Shown here: positions 47,987 to 57,653 of the stretch, piece by piece | Position numbering within the stretch: position 1 is the first letter of the stretch | Layout of the letters: each line of letters opens with the position of its first letter | Assembly: GCA_900549825.1 (NCBI GenBank) | Contig: URQB01000001.1 | Coordinates: 186,001-250,000, forward strand | DNA: 64,000 bases | Reading direction: 5' to 3' | Origin: an uncultured Oscillospiraceae bacterium | GTDB taxonomy: Bacteria > Bacillota > Clostridia > Oscillospirales > Acutalibacteraceae | The notes under the pieces: model-generated | Told to the model about the DNA's origin: nothing | The model's database searches: none | What the model saw: only the letters and a program-made list of their open reading frames with translations | Translations under genes and position numbers: made by a program

Positions 47987-49410
47987 AACGGACGCATCCG
48001 GCCTATTTACTGACGCAGCTTCCGCGCTTTTTCTGGCTGCTGATTCTCCCTCTTGCGCGCAGGCTGGCAGAATGGAAGGATGGCGGCCCGATGGGGAAAC
48101 TGCCGCTGCTGATCGCCGTCCTTCTGATTTTTGCAGCGGCCTTTGTGCGCTGGCAAACGCGGAGGTGGATGATCCGGGAAGACTCTCTCTTGCTGTCGAA
48201 TGGGCTATTTCTGCGCAGGCAGTTTCGCGTTCCATTTTCCCTGATTGCGGCGGTGCGCGAGAGCCGGGGCCCGCTGCTGTGCCTGTTCGGCGCGCGGCGC
48301 CTCCAGATCGAAACCGCGGCGGGAAAACCAAACGCGCAGAGCCTGACGCTTTTATTGGGGCAAAAAGACGCAGAAATTCTTCTGAGAGCTTATACGGGGG
48401 AAGTGATTCGGCCGGTTTTTCGCATGAAGGCACGGGATACGCTCCTGGCGGCGCTGAGTACCTCCAATTTTGCCCTTGGCCTTTTTGCCGCCGCACCCGT
48501 CCTGCGCGGAGCGGGAAATCTATTCGGCACGCTCGTGCAGGAGCGGCTGAGCAATGTGCTGACATCCGCGCAGCGGCTGGCAGCCGCCTATGTGCCGCCC
48601 CTCCTGACCGCGATCGCGCTCCTCGCGCTGCTGGGATGGGCGCTGCATGTGCTCAAGCTCCTGGAGCTGTATCATCGCTTTGCGCTGCTTCGCTGCGGTA
48701 CGGCCCTGGTAACGCAAAGCGGTTTGATTGTAAAAAGACGGCTATTCATACGAAATGCCGGGCTCAGCGCGTTTACCATGCGGCAAACGCCGCCGCTTTT
48801 CTTCATCCGGCGGGTTCAGGTAGGCGTACTTTATGCCGGGCGCACCGGCGGGCGCGGGGAAGAAACCCTTTTGATGCCGCTTTTTCCCTCCGGAGGGGCG
48901 GAAGGTCTGATCCAGGAGCTCCGGGGGCATTGTGATAAAATTGCCGTACGGATCCCGATCAAAGAAGGATGGAGAGCATACCTGCCCGCGTTCGTCCAGA
49001 TTTGTGTGCTGGCGGGCGCGGGAGCGTTCGCCGTCTTTTTTACCAAAGCGCCGCTGCGCACGGTTTCCCTGGTAAGCGCTGTTCTTTTCCCCATTCTTCT
49101 TTTGTCTTTCTTTCCTGCGCGCAGGCGGGAGCGCCGGGAGGGCGCTTCTTCCGACATTCAGGTCATCCGGACGATAAAAGGCTTTTCGGAATGGACGCTA
49201 TTCTTCCTGCCGGATGCGCTGCGGGGCGTGCGGATCATCCAATCGCCCGGGCAGGCAAAGAGCTGGGTGTGCACCGTGCGGGCAATCTTTCGGACAACGC
49301 GGCGGGAGCGGTTTTCCCTGCACAATCTGCCGCTTGGCGACACGCTCGCCTCATATAAAGACGAACTGGACGGGCACCATGTACAGGATGGTTTCAGCCC
49401 CGATGCTTAA
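47983..49410 (+). CDS. Bacterial PH-domain membrane protein (YdbT-like)
   Basis: The 475-residue protein has several spans and at least two bPH_2 repeats: first near MIREDSLLLSNGLFLRRQFR (about 65-85), second near GTALVTQSGLIVKRRLFIRN (about 245-265), and a third partial one after residue 390. It is translationally coupled with the upstream smaller protein. The last 20 or so codons overlap, on the opposite strand, the 3' end of an azlD remnant, so the present C-terminus may have been set by a deletion. Confidence 0.82.
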   Translation: MKRTHPAYLLTQLPRFFWLLILPLARRLAEWKDGGPMGKLPLLIAVLLIFAAAFVRWQTRRWMIREDSLLLSNGLFLRRQFRVPFSLIAAVRESRGPLLCLFGARRLQIETAAGKPNAQSLTLLLGQKDAEILLRAYTGEVIRPVFRMKARDTLLAALSTSNFALGLFAAAPVLRGAGNLFGTLVQERLSNVLTSAQRLAAAYVPPLLTAIALLALLGWALHVLKLLELYHRFALLRCGTALVTQSGLIVKRRLFIRNAGLSAFTMRQTPPLFFIRRVQVGVLYAGRTGGRGEETLLMPLFPSGGAEGLIQELRGHCDKIAVRIPIKEGWRAYLPAFVQICVLAGAGAFAVFFTKAPLRTVSLVSAVLFPILLLSFFPARRRERREGASSDIQVIRTIKGFSEWTLFFLPDALRGVRIIQSPGQAKSWVCTVRAIFRTTRRERFSLHNLPLGDTLASYKDELDGHHVQDGFSPDA

Positions 49411-49605
49411 AAGCGGATGCTTTTTCCAGAGGTGCAGGCCCGCCACGCAGATCAGCGCGATGGCCTCGGGCGCGCCGAAGGGGGCGGCAGATGGCTGCAC
49501 CGCTCACGCCATTGGCTGATGAAAATGACCACAAACAGCGCGGTCATGACAAAATCGATGCCCGTGGTGTTTATGGATGTGATTTTTCATGCGTGAAACA
49601 GTCCT
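49352..49605 (-). pseudogene. azlC-azlD branched-chain amino acid exporter remnant
   Basis: On the minus strand one frame reads NTTGIDFVMTALFVVIFISQ (C-terminal AzlC type). Another gives EAIALICVAGLHLWKKHPLL, then SIGAETILYMVPVQ and FVFI to a TGA at 49354-49352 (C-terminal AzlD type). Most of both genes is deleted. AzlCD exports branched-chain amino acids or analogues. Confidence 0.6.
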
Positions 49606-49625
49606 TCAAAGAAGAAAATCGAGCC

Positions 49626-51032
49626 TCATTCAGCGGATGTTTCCTGCTGGATTTCCTCTGGGGAATCGATCTGAAGCAGGCGTTCGGCGAGCCCCGCATC
49701 CAGGCTCTCCACGTTGCGGAGCTTATTCTGAATCAAGCGGCTGCGATTCTGCGCATCCCCGATCGTACGCCCGGCCTCGTCGATCTTTCTGCGCGCTTTT
49801 TCGAGCAGGTCGCTGAATTTGCCGTATTGCGCCTTGGCGGCGGCAAGCAGCTCGCGGACTTCCTTTGCCTTTTCGTTCACGGTGACCGCCTTGAAGCCGA
49901 TCGAAAGAGAATTGAGCAGCGCCGTGATCGTTGTCGGCCCGGCGATGAGCACGTTATACTGGCTTTGGATTTGTTCGAGCAGGCCGCTGCGGGAGGAGGT
50001 GACCTCCGCATAGAGCCCCTCGGTTGCAAGGTACAGGATCGCAAACGGGGTGGTACGCGGCTCGTTGATGTATTTCCGCACAGCCTTTGCCTCGTCGCGT
50101 ACACGAGCCTCCAGCGCCTTGCGCGCCGCCTCGACCCCGTCCCGGTCGGCCCGCCCGGCTGCATCACACAGCCGCGCATAGTCTTCCATCGGAAATTTGG
50201 AGTCGATGGGCAGGAAAGTATCCGCGCCGTTTTCCTCGCTGGAGGGGAGCCGTACGGCGAACTCTACCCGCTCGGCGGAATTCGGCCGCGGCGCCCAGTT
50301 GCGCTCATAGCGCTGCGGGATCGTCTCGTCGAGGATGCTCTCAAGCTGAACCTCCGCCCAGGTGCCGCGGGCTTTGACGTTGGTCAGCACACGGTTGAGC
50401 GCCGTGACGTTATCCGTCACTCCGGAGGAGAGCTCCTTCATTTCGCCGAGCGATTTGTAGACGTTTTCCAGCTGGTCGGACACGGTTTTAAACGAGCTGT
50501 CGAGCCTGGTGGAGAGCGTGGAGGTCAGCTTTTCGTCGACGGTTATCCGCATCTGGTCGAGCTTTTTCTCATTGCTCTCCTGCATCCGGGTGATCGCGCT
50601 TTCGAGCAGGCGGCTCTGCTTTTCGTTTTGCTCCGTATTCTGCGTACGGATTTGGTCGAGGGAGAGGCGCAGAGTCTCCGTCAGCTGCTTCTGGTGCTCA
50701 TAGTTTGCCTTTGTCATCTCGCCGAGCTGCCCAGCCATCTCTCTCAGGCTCTTCCCGGTTTCCTCCCGCAGTGCCTGCTGATACTGCAGCGTATCGCGCC
50801 GGCTGCGGCCGAATTCATCCGCCGTCTGGCGCGCAAGCTGCTCGAGCTGTTTCCCAAAGGCGGCGAGCAGCGCCGCGTTCTCCCGCCCGGAGGCCTGCTG
50901 CTGGGCGGAAAGCGTCTCTACCTGCCTGCGCAGGACGTCCTGTGTTTGCTTCTCCCGCCCGCCGCGCAGAAGTAAAAGAATCAAAATCGCGGCGCTGACG
51001 ATCAGCCCTGCCGCTGCAAAAAACAATTCCAT
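49626..51032 (-). CDS. rmuC: RmuC-family DNA recombination protein
   Basis: The 468-residue protein has one N-terminal span (LIVSAAILILLLL), a long coiled coil (about 25-190; QQASGRENAALLAAFGKQLE, LRLSLDQIRTQNTEQNEKQS) and a C-terminal nuclease-like domain: LTNVKARGTWAEVQLESILD, DTFLPIDSKFPMEDYARLCD and FAILYLATEGLYAEV. RmuC limits recombination at inverted repeats in E. coli. The start has GGAGGAATCCCAT. It is complete. Confidence 0.95.
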   Translation of the reverse strand: MELFFAAAGLIVSAAILILLLLRGGREKQTQDVLRRQVETLSAQQQASGRENAALLAAFGKQLEQLARQTADEFGRSRRDTLQYQQALREETGKSLREMAGQLGEMTKANYEHQKQLTETLRLSLDQIRTQNTEQNEKQSRLLESAITRMQESNEKKLDQMRITVDEKLTSTLSTRLDSSFKTVSDQLENVYKSLGEMKELSSGVTDNVTALNRVLTNVKARGTWAEVQLESILDETIPQRYERNWAPRPNSAERVEFAVRLPSSEENGADTFLPIDSKFPMEDYARLCDAAGRADRDGVEAARKALEARVRDEAKAVRKYINEPRTTPFAILYLATEGLYAEVTSSRSGLLEQIQSQYNVLIAGPTTITALLNSLSIGFKAVTVNEKAKEVRELLAAAKAQYGKFSDLLEKARRKIDEAGRTIGDAQNRSRLIQNKLRNVESLDAGLAERLLQIDSPEEIQQETSAE

Positions 51033-51208
51033 ATGGGATTCCTCCGCTTGTTACAAATTCTTATCTATTATAGCAGAAAGCGGCGCGCTTTGGAATGCAC
51101 ATCCGCCCAAAGTTGAAACGGTGTTCGGAAGCCCTCCTGCCCCTGTGTGAAAGGAAAAAGGTCGGGAATCTTTTGAAACAGAAAAACAGATGGATTTTTA
51201 AATACGGC

Positions 51209-51237
51209 TTGCATAATTTCTGGTTATTTGTTATAAT
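51209..51237 (+). promoter_or_regulatory. Promoter of the serine hydrolase gene
   Basis: TTGCAT (51209-51214), 17 bp, TATAAT (51232-51237) with TG at 51229-51230. The 51033-51348 gap holds nothing else beyond this promoter and a leader. Confidence 0.7.
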
Positions 51238-51348
51238 GAACGAAAGGTAATTTTTGGTCGTCAATTTCTGCATGATTCTGATTGGAGGAGTACACAGGGC
51301 CGGAGCTTGCCGGCCTTTCAAAAATTTAATACAGAGAGGACAGTTACG

Positions 51349-52953
51349 ATGAGAGTTCTAGAGAGAGAGTATCTGCCGAGAAGCGCATCGCCGGAAGAGG
51401 CAGGCGTTTCTTCCGTTGCTGTGGCAGCGTTTATGGAAGATATGAAGAAGAGCGGCATCGAAAACCACTCGTTCCTGATACTTCGCCATGGCAAGGTTGC
51501 GGCGGAGTGTTTTTTTGCCCCTTTTACAAGGGATACGCCGCACGTGATGTATTCCGTCAGCAAGAGTTTCACGTCTACGGCAATCGGCTTCGCCGTGGAT
51601 GAGGGGTTATTGTCGCTCGATGCAAAGGTAATCGATTTTTTCCCGGAATACCGCCCTGCTAAGCCGGACGCGAAGCTGGAGCAGATGACCGTGCGCCATC
51701 TGCTGACGATGACGAGCGGGAAAAACCCGTCCCTGCTGCTGGATAAGACGAAAGACCGCTGGATTAAGGATTTCTTCGATTCCCCCTGGATTTCCGAGCC
51801 GGGGGAGATGTTTCTCTATGTCAGTGAAAATATCTATATGCTCTGTGCGATTCTCGTACGCGTCACGGGCATTTCAGTGACAGAATTTTTAACGCCCCGC
51901 CTGTATGAGCCGCTGGGAATTCCCGTCCCCTATTGGGAGACGGATCACCACGGCGTGGAGGTCGGCGGCTGGGGGCTGATGCTCCCAGTGGAGGATTTTG
52001 CGAAATTCACGCTTTGCTACGCGCAAAACGGCGTCTATCAGGGCAAACAGGTGATCCCCGCCTGGTGGGTGCGGGAAGCGACCTCGATCCATTCCGACAA
52101 CTCCGCTAACCGCGATCTCGACGCCAGCGCGGGCTATGGCTATTGCTTCTGGCAGTGCGGCGGCGCCAAAAATACATATCGTTCGGACGGGATGTTTTCC
52201 CAGTTCGGGATCGTCTTCAAGGATTACGATGCCCAGCTGGTTATCAACTGTGCCGAGGTCAGCGAGCAGAAAACGCGGGATTGTATCTGGCGGCATTTTC
52301 CCGGCGTTTTCCTAAACGGAGGCGAAAAGGCCGCCGTGCCCGCAGTGGATCTAAAGGCGATGTGCGCTGAAGCGGCGTTGCCGATGCAGCAGGCCTCTTT
52401 CCATAGTGAGACAGAAAGGCGAATTGAGGGCAAAACGATCCGCATGCGCAAAAAAATCCTGCTTAATCTCATCGGGTTCCCGACGAGCGTGCTCCCCTTT
52501 GCCGCTACCTATATGACAAAGGACAGGGCCGGCAACATCGATCGTATCCGCCTGCATTTTGCTGAAAACGAGTGCACGATGGCCTGGACGGAGGGCGATG
52601 AGGAGAATACCGTCGTGTGCGGCATGGATGGCCATTACCGGTATGGTCGGATCCGTCTCGGGCAGATCGACTATACGGTGTGCTGTACCGCCGCCTGGAA
52701 GGACAGGGAAACGCTGGATATCTGGCTCCGCCCGCTGCAGACCATCGCAGTGCGCAAGCTGAATTTTGTCTTCAAGGGCAATAAGGTGCGTATGACACCG
52801 CGCACGACGCCTCCGTTGAAGGACATGGCATATAATATTGCGGAGGGTATTGACGACCTCGTAAAGAACCCGATGCTCAGCAACCTGCTCAAGAAGGCGA
52901 TGCACCGGGCCTGGCGGATCGTCGAGCCGGTGCATAAGGGCAGACTGATTTAA
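51349..52953 (+). CDS. Serine hydrolase, beta-lactamase/class C type
   Basis: The 534-residue protein has the penicillin-binding fold: MYSVSKSFTSTAIGFAVDEG with the SxxK nucleophile motif (about residues 66-69), the YVSEN motif as the second element, and VRHLLTMTSGKN. No signal peptide is seen, so it is probably cytoplasmic. An extra C-terminal domain of about 190 residues (from ERRIEGKTIRMRKKILLNLI) is beta-rich and unfamiliar. EstB-like esterases and D-aminopeptidases share the core. ATG 51349 has AGAGAGGAC upstream. Confidence 0.88.
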   Translation: MRVLEREYLPRSASPEEAGVSSVAVAAFMEDMKKSGIENHSFLILRHGKVAAECFFAPFTRDTPHVMYSVSKSFTSTAIGFAVDEGLLSLDAKVIDFFPEYRPAKPDAKLEQMTVRHLLTMTSGKNPSLLLDKTKDRWIKDFFDSPWISEPGEMFLYVSENIYMLCAILVRVTGISVTEFLTPRLYEPLGIPVPYWETDHHGVEVGGWGLMLPVEDFAKFTLCYAQNGVYQGKQVIPAWWVREATSIHSDNSANRDLDASAGYGYCFWQCGGAKNTYRSDGMFSQFGIVFKDYDAQLVINCAEVSEQKTRDCIWRHFPGVFLNGGEKAAVPAVDLKAMCAEAALPMQQASFHSETERRIEGKTIRMRKKILLNLIGFPTSVLPFAATYMTKDRAGNIDRIRLHFAENECTMAWTEGDEENTVVCGMDGHYRYGRIRLGQIDYTVCCTAAWKDRETLDIWLRPLQTIAVRKLNFVFKGNKVRMTPRTTPPLKDMAYNIAEGIDDLVKNPMLSNLLKKAMHRAWRIVEPVHKGRLI

Positions 52954-53160
52954 AACTGCGCTTGAAACTTTGCTCCTTCAGGTCGGGTGGAGCATAGAAA
53001 AGGAATTCCTTTTTGCGTTCTTACAAGAAAAGAAGAGAAGGCAAACCGGTCGCTTTCTGATCCTGCCGGTTCTGGTGGTAGATGTTTTTCATACATTTCA
53101 ACTTCGGCTTTCTCCGGGATGGCGAAGATGATGCGGCGATATTTTGCGGAGGTGCTTTGA

Positions 53161-53880
53161 TTGACGGGTTACCGGATTTTGATGGCGGTATCGATTTTGC
53201 TGCTGGCGGGTACTGTTCCCTTTTTTCTGAAGGCCGGATGGCCCAAAAAAACGAAGAAATCTCTTTTGCTGAAGATGATCTGCTCTACCCTGTTTATCGT
53301 GGTGGGGATGCTTTCTGTCTTGCTGTCGGGGAGCTTTTCCCGTTATGCGGTCTGGATTTTATGCGGCCTTGGGTTTTCCTGGCTGGGAGATTTTTTTCTG
53401 CATGTCAGCAGCAGGCTGCATTTCTTCCTGCTCGGCCTGTTCAGCTTCCTGAGCGCGCATCTTTTTTATGTGGTGGCTTTTTGTACCGCGCTGCGGCAAA
53501 ACTTCCCCGAGGCTGGTTTCTTCAACCTTTACGAGTGCCTGTGCATCGCCGCCATAGTGGGGATCGGCGTGGCCGGAGCGCACCGGCTACAGATCCGTCC
53601 CGGTCGGGCCAAGGTCCCCGCTTTCCTTTATATATGCGTCCTGGTTACCATGATGGTCAAGGCGAGTTCGCTCGGCATCCGGTTTCTGGTCGCGGGGACG
53701 CCACTCTGCGGTGCGGCGGCGGCTGTGCTGATTGTCGGATCCCTCTGCTTCGTCCTCTCAGACGCAACCCTTGGCATGCTGAATTTCGGGCCGAAAAAGA
53801 CCTTCCCGCTCAAGTGTTTTAACATCGGCACCTATTACGCAGCGCAGGTTTTGCTGGCGAGCACGATTTTATTCTTTTAA
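53161..53880 (+). CDS. YhhN-family membrane protein, copy 1
   Basis: TTG 53161 follows GGAGGTGCTTTGA. The 239-residue protein has about eight spans and the YhhN pattern: LCGLGFSWLGDFFLHV (the GD motif) and FLLGLFSFLSAHLFYVVAF (FxxGhxxF-type SAH motif), with VLSDATLGMLNF near the end. YhhN proteins include the vertebrate lysoplasmalogenase TMEM86. Bacterial roles are less clear but may be lipid ether cleavage, which fits anaerobes that make plasmalogens. Confidence 0.85.
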   Translation: MTGYRILMAVSILLLAGTVPFFLKAGWPKKTKKSLLLKMICSTLFIVVGMLSVLLSGSFSRYAVWILCGLGFSWLGDFFLHVSSRLHFFLLGLFSFLSAHLFYVVAFCTALRQNFPEAGFFNLYECLCIAAIVGIGVAGAHRLQIRPGRAKVPAFLYICVLVTMMVKASSLGIRFLVAGTPLCGAAAAVLIVGSLCFVLSDATLGMLNFGPKKTFPLKCFNIGTYYAAQVLLASTILFF

Positions 53881-53925
53881 CAGCGGAAGCACTGCGTCCA
53901 TTTTGCCCAAAGGAGAGTCATGTGA

Positions 53926-54660
53926 TTGAATATTCTGCGAATTGTCATGTTTGGTGCGATTACGCTGGAGGTCATCTTTGTCCCGATTTTTTTAAAAGTC
54001 GAATGGCCTGACCGGAGCTACCGGTCGCTGATCTGCAAGCAGGTTTGCTCCGCACTGTTTCTGGTGGTGGGCCTGTGCGCCGTCTTCTATGTGAAGAATG
54101 ATTCCGTTTATGCCTGGCTGGTGCTCAGCGCATTGTTTTGCTCCTTTCTCGGGGATGCGCTATTGCATTATGAGGCGATTGTCAAAAAGGATGCTTTTTT
54201 TCTCTACGGAATGGTTGCTTTTGCCTTTGCCCATATCCTCTATCTGGCGGCATACTTCGTTGCGTTCGTCAGGCTGTTCCCCGGCCGGAGCCCGGTAGCG
54301 TGGCACGAGATCCTGCTGCTCGCCCTGATCTTGACCGCCGGAGCCCTTTTGATGAAGCCGATGAAGCTGGATGCCGGGAAGCTGAAAATACCGATGGCCC
54401 TCTATGCGGCGCTTTTGGCCGCAATGGTGATCCATGCATGTTACCTGGCACTTTCGTGTATGCGCGCAGGGTTCCCGCTGCGCTTCTCGATCCTGTTCCT
54501 GCTGGGCGGCGGAGCGCTGCTGTTTGCCATTTCAGACGGTACGCTGGCGCTGCTGCACTTTACCGGGCGGAAGAAATATTCGCTACGCTGTCTGAATATT
54601 ATCACGTATTACGCAGCCCAGTGCATGCTTGCGGCAACGATCCTCTGCTTTCCTGTCTGA
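53926..54660 (+). CDS. YhhN-family membrane protein, copy 2
   Basis: TTG 53926 follows AGGAGAGTCATGTGA. The 244-residue product matches copy 1 in layout: LFCSFLGDALLHYEAIVKKD, FFLYGMVAFAFAHILYLAAY and LFAISDGTLALLHFTGRKKY. The two genes are 45 bp apart and probably arose by duplication, then diverged. They may form a heteromer or act on different lipids. Confidence 0.85.
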   Translation: MNILRIVMFGAITLEVIFVPIFLKVEWPDRSYRSLICKQVCSALFLVVGLCAVFYVKNDSVYAWLVLSALFCSFLGDALLHYEAIVKKDAFFLYGMVAFAFAHILYLAAYFVAFVRLFPGRSPVAWHEILLLALILTAGALLMKPMKLDAGKLKIPMALYAALLAAMVIHACYLALSCMRAGFPLRFSILFLLGGGALLFAISDGTLALLHFTGRKKYSLRCLNIITYYAAQCMLAATILCFPV

Positions 54661-54885
54661 TTCACAGTCCAATTGATTTCCGGCTGCAATTTTGCAGCCG
54701 GATTCTTTCATTTTTAGAAGAGAAAAGGAGATAGATTCCTCTCATTAATATAGAATTTATATTCTGTTTATAATTTTTGCCAAAAGCTATTGACAACAGG
54801 CTTTTTTGAATGCTACAGTTAGTATCTAAAAGTGTATTGCCGTAATAATTGCGGCGAAAATACATCTTTTGAAGGGGGCAAAGTT

Positions 54886-56451
54886 GTGAAAAAATGCAGG
54901 AAACTTTTGGTGGTGCTTCTTAGCACCGCGCTGCTGTTAGGCATAGCGGCGGTCGGTGCCGGAGCTCTCACCGGCGGAAAACATTGGGTCGGTTCCTGGA
55001 GCGCCGGGATGACAGATATCTCTGTTTCGCTTCTGGAGGGAAAGGAAAACACGGACGGGCTTTCGATCGCCCCGTTTGTGAAAAACATGACGGCCCGGAT
55101 CCGCTTGACGCCGACGCTCGGCGGCAAGAAGGTGCGGTTTTGCCTGTCCAATGAAAACGGATCTTCTCCGCTCGTCATCGACGAGGTGAGCATTGCGCGT
55201 GCAAAGGGCGATTCCGGCGCTGAGATCGTGGAAGGCAGCAGCATCCCTGTGACCTTTAACGGCAACCGCCAGGTCAGCATTCCGGCTGGCGGTACGGTGT
55301 ACTGCGACCCAGTGGACATGGAGGTGCGCGCGCTGGAGGATCTCTGCGTCACCTATTATGCGCATGATTTCGGTAAGGTGCGGACGATGGCCCTGTATGG
55401 TGCGACGACTTATTTGGCATTTGGCAACCATACGGAGGATCAGAAGCTCACTGGCATCAAGCTGTCGTTCGGCACACTTGTTTCGGTAGTTCCGCTGCTC
55501 AGCGGCCTGGATGTCTATGCGGATGCGGATGCTTATTCCATTGTGGTCATCGGGGATTCGACAACGAGCAACGATATCCCGAAGCTGCTTGCCAAACGCA
55601 TCATTGAGGAAACTGGCGAAAACAAGGTCGGCGTATTGCAGAAATCGATCGTGGGCAATTGCCTGTTAAGCGACGGCGTAGGGCCGACGGGAAGCATCTA
55701 TGGCAAAGCAATGATTGACCGCTTCCAGAAGGATGCGCTCGATCAGCCGGGCGTTAAATATACGCTGGTCAAAATCGGGCTCAACGACGTCCTTCATCCG
55801 CGCTGCCACAGCATGATCGGCCTGGCGCCGGAGGCCTCTGTGGAAGAGCTGGTGGCAGGCTATCAGAGACTGATCGCTATGGCGCATGCGGACGGCGTAA
55901 AAATCGTGTTTGCAGAGATGTCCCCCTGGAAGGGATATACCCGTGACCTGCTGAAAACCGGCCAGGCAGATCTGGAATGGACGCCCGAAACGCAGGAGAT
56001 GTGTGACCGGCTGACACAGTGGATCCGCACGACGGACCAGTCGGATGGGGCCATCAACCTCGACTGCCTGAAGGACCCGGACGATCCCACCAAGATGCCG
56101 GACCATTTCACCAGCGACGGGGCGCATCTGCTCACGCCCGCCCAGGAAGCATTTGTGGCCTCTATCGATCTTTCCCTGTTTGGGATCGAGGTGCCGGAGC
56201 ACCCATCCACCACGGGGGGAACCGTAACGGAGACAGCGGCACAGGAGCAGACCACACAGCCGGCTACGGCAGAGCTTACTGTAACACAGAATGAGACACA
56301 GGCGACGGACGGCACTGCGGCCACTGAACAAGCCTCGCAGACGCAGCAGGCGGAGATTGCCGATACAGGAGATTCTCTCGTGGCGGGCGGGGCAATGCTT
56401 GCCACAATGGCGGCATGCGGCCTTTTGATCGTGACCCGCAAGAAAAAATAA
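54886..56451 (+). CDS. Secreted SGNH hydrolase with sortase-type tail
   Basis: GTG 54886 follows AAGGGGGCAAAGTT and gives 521 residues. A signal peptide (VVLLSTALLLGIAAVGAGAL) is followed by a beta-rich part (HWVGSWSAGMTDISVS...) and an SGNH domain: block I VVIGDSTTSNDIP, block III VKIGLNDVLHPR and block V DHFTSDGAHLLTP (Asp-His pair). A Thr/Gln-rich linker precedes the tail IADTGDSLVAGGAMLATMAA, then a hydrophobic run and RKKK. The tail looks like a variant sortase signal. SGNH enzymes of this type often deacetylate or esterify cell-wall or host glycans. Confidence 0.85.
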   Translation: MKKCRKLLVVLLSTALLLGIAAVGAGALTGGKHWVGSWSAGMTDISVSLLEGKENTDGLSIAPFVKNMTARIRLTPTLGGKKVRFCLSNENGSSPLVIDEVSIARAKGDSGAEIVEGSSIPVTFNGNRQVSIPAGGTVYCDPVDMEVRALEDLCVTYYAHDFGKVRTMALYGATTYLAFGNHTEDQKLTGIKLSFGTLVSVVPLLSGLDVYADADAYSIVVIGDSTTSNDIPKLLAKRIIEETGENKVGVLQKSIVGNCLLSDGVGPTGSIYGKAMIDRFQKDALDQPGVKYTLVKIGLNDVLHPRCHSMIGLAPEASVEELVAGYQRLIAMAHADGVKIVFAEMSPWKGYTRDLLKTGQADLEWTPETQEMCDRLTQWIRTTDQSDGAINLDCLKDPDDPTKMPDHFTSDGAHLLTPAQEAFVASIDLSLFGIEVPEHPSTTGGTVTETAAQEQTTQPATAELTVTQNETQATDGTAATEQASQTQQAEIADTGDSLVAGGAMLATMAACGLLIVTRKKK

Positions 56452-56470
56452 CCAGTATGTTAAGTTAGCA

Positions 56471-56512
56471 AAACCTGCCGGTTTTCGTAGCGAAAAGCCG
56501 GCGGGTTTTATT
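56471..56512 (+). terminator. Terminator
   Basis: AAACCTGCCGGTTTTCG pairs with CGAAAAGCCGGCGGGTTT with one mismatch; TTTATTTTTG follows. Confidence 0.85.
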
Positions 56513-56583
56513 TTTGTGGAGGGGATTGCTTCCAGCCCAGTATGCGATAAACAGCTCTTCAGGCGCCGTGTTTTCGGGCGGTC

Positions 56584-56616
56584 AAAAAGCCGCGGCACCA
56601 TTCATAGCGCCGCGGC
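56584..56616 (-). terminator. Terminator of the 56647-57531 gene
   Basis: GCCGCGGC (56589-56596) pairs with GCCGCGGC (56609-56616). The minus-strand tail is TTTTT. Confidence 0.75.
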
Positions 56617-56646
56617 CTTAAAATTTGATTGATCCGGAAAAAGCGG

Positions 56647-57531
56647 TCACAGCCCGAGCATCTGGCGGAACATGCCCTTTTCTTTCTGCGCTTTTTTCGG
56701 CTTATAGGGGGGCGGATTCTCCAGCTTTTTCTCTGCATGCTTGCCCGCCGGGGAATTGAGATAGCGGATGACGGCCAGAACCGGCTGAGAGAGCGTCTCG
56801 CTCATATATTCCTTTGCGTTTTCTACAAGCTGGGGCTCCGTATACATGGCGCCGAGAATGGTCACCGCAATGAGGCTCTGGGTCTCGTTGGTGCCGTCCT
56901 CATAGATATCATCCAAGAGGTTAAACAGCTTTTTCATGCGCTGTTTATCGTTCTGCCGGATCGTCTGCATCGCGGCCGGCGTACCGTACCGGGTAAAAAA
57001 CTCTTCCGCGAGGAATTCCCCGTATTTTTCAATGTTTGCCTTATACATCTCGCGAAGCTCCGGATACATGGTGGTAAATCGGCTTGCGAGCGTGTTCGGA
57101 TCATAGGCAAGTGCGCCGCTTTTGGCCGCCGATTTGGAAACGGGCGTCGGCAGCTTTGTCTTTGCAGCGTTGCGCTCCTTTTTTCCGAATTTCTGGCGGA
57201 TCGTGTCGGAAAATTCGTTCCCGACATAGCGGATGTCTTTATCGTCCACCGTAGAAGGATCAAACAGGGAAAGAGAGGCCTGCTTATAGTCCTCATCCGT
57301 CGCCTCAGAGGCATTGATATCTGTGCAGAGGAGAAAAATACGCGCCTCCTTATACTCGATCCGGACTGCGCCCTTGCCCCCCTGGAAGCTAATGCGCAGC
57401 TTGTCCGACTGCTCCTCAATAGGAGCCTCATTTTTCCGGACGTCCAGCGGATAAACCGGCTCGAAACCGTTTTCCTCCAGAACCGGTGCAACGCTCTTAA
57501 AAATGAGCGCCAATGCCTCTTTTATTTCCAT
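56647..57531 (-). CDS. Hypothetical soluble protein
   Basis: ATG 57531 follows GGAGGAGAGTCAGCTGC and gives 294 residues. The N-terminal part (MEIKEALALIFKSVAPVLEE, then LRISFQGGKGAVRIEYKEAR) is alpha/beta. The middle is Lys/Ala-rich. The C-terminal half (FTTMYPELREMYKANIEKYG; LFNLLDDIYEDGTNETQSLI) is helical and ends in a basic Pro-rich tail. I recall similar uncharacterised proteins in Oscillospiraceae. No function can be given. Confidence 0.7.
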   Translation of the reverse strand: MEIKEALALIFKSVAPVLEENGFEPVYPLDVRKNEAPIEEQSDKLRISFQGGKGAVRIEYKEARIFLLCTDINASEATDEDYKQASLSLFDPSTVDDKDIRYVGNEFSDTIRQKFGKKERNAAKTKLPTPVSKSAAKSGALAYDPNTLASRFTTMYPELREMYKANIEKYGEFLAEEFFTRYGTPAAMQTIRQNDKQRMKKLFNLLDDIYEDGTNETQSLIAVTILGAMYTEPQLVENAKEYMSETLSQPVLAVIRYLNSPAGKHAEKKLENPPPYKPKKAQKEKGMFRQMLGL

Positions 57532-57653
57532 GCAGCTGACTCTCCTCCATTGGAATGCTTTTAATCCCAAAATACTTATTGGCTATTATAGCATAAGAAA
57601 AGCGGTTTGTCATCCAATTCTTTTCCGGAGGCCGCCCAATTGCCTTTTTGCCG

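Noticed and set aside
49491..50975. A 494-codon frame antisense to rmuC
   Set aside because: Shadow of the coiled-coil codon pattern of rmuC.
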